5,698 nt of DNA. Origin: Desulfobacterales bacterium. GTDB lineage: Bacteria > Desulfobacterota > Desulfobacteria > Desulfobacterales > UBA11574. The translations under genes were made by a program, and so were the position numbers. Under the pieces are notes generated by a model. It ran no database searches. It saw only the letters and a list, made by a program, of their open reading frames with translations, and was not told the DNA's origin. Below are positions 5,689 through 5,698 of this stretch, piece by piece. The DNA lies in NCBI GenBank assembly GCA_030601485.1, contig JAUVTO010000137.1, positions 1-5,698 on the forward strand, written 5' to 3'. The first letter of the stretch is position 1; each line of letters starts with the position of its first letter.

Positions 5689-5698
5689 TGTTTTTTAG

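Noticed and set aside
5688..5698. Possible gene start (ATG TTT TTT) at the right edge on the plus strand
   Set aside because: Only three codons are visible, there is no Shine-Dalgarno before it, and it coincides with the predicted ribF -35 box.
5571..5698. FMN riboswitch upstream of ribF
   Set aside because: The predicted leader is only about 83 nt, A+T-rich, and lacks the multi-helix conserved core expected of that riboswitch.

Overview
The window reads as an ordinary bacterial housekeeping segment. All six genes lie on the minus strand, so transcription runs from high to low coordinates. The gene order is ribF, a multi-span flippase-like membrane protein, def, fmt, rsmB, and then a membrane-anchored PASTA protein cut off by the left edge. 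This order, the wording of the motifs (for example the AGLGGKT SAM loop in RsmB), a free-standing PASTA protein behind rsmB, and a moderate G+C content (roughly low 40s percent by eye) suggest a sulfate-reducer-like Desulfobacterota (former Deltaproteobacteria), perhaps Desulfobacterales. That placement is an inference from remembered synteny and was not checked by search.

Right part (5698 down to 2064): an A+T-rich control region of about 130 bp holds a predicted ribF promoter, a predicted opposite-facing promoter that overlaps its -10 element, and a perfect 9-bp inverted repeat. It is followed by ribF (FMN/FAD synthesis), a UPF0104/LPG-synthase-TM-type membrane protein, def and fmt. Junctions are tight: 45 bp, then 1 bp (TAATATG), then a 4-bp ATGA overlap. 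This fits one transcript with coupled translation of the last genes. def and fmt are the two halves of the N-formylmethionine cycle: Fmt formylates initiator Met-tRNA, and Def removes the formyl group from new proteins.

Middle (2063-1895): the only sizeable internal intergenic gap, 169 bp. It holds an imperfect palindrome built from 8-bp tandem units, a degenerate extra copy of one arm, and a good sigma70-like promoter for rsmB whose -35 box lies inside that extra copy.

Left part (1894-1): rsmB encodes the 16S rRNA m5C967 methyltransferase. It is followed through a 4-bp GTGA overlap by a gene for a single-span membrane protein with PASTA repeats, incomplete at the window edge.

I found no RNA gene, CRISPR array, insertion sequence, phage module or defence system, and no frameshift or broken gene. 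No convincing new biological system is visible. The points most worth a second look are the overlapping opposed promoters at the right end, the palindromic repeat that may supply a promoter element, the uncharacterised membrane protein inside the formylation operon, and the stand-alone PASTA protein coupled to rsmB.
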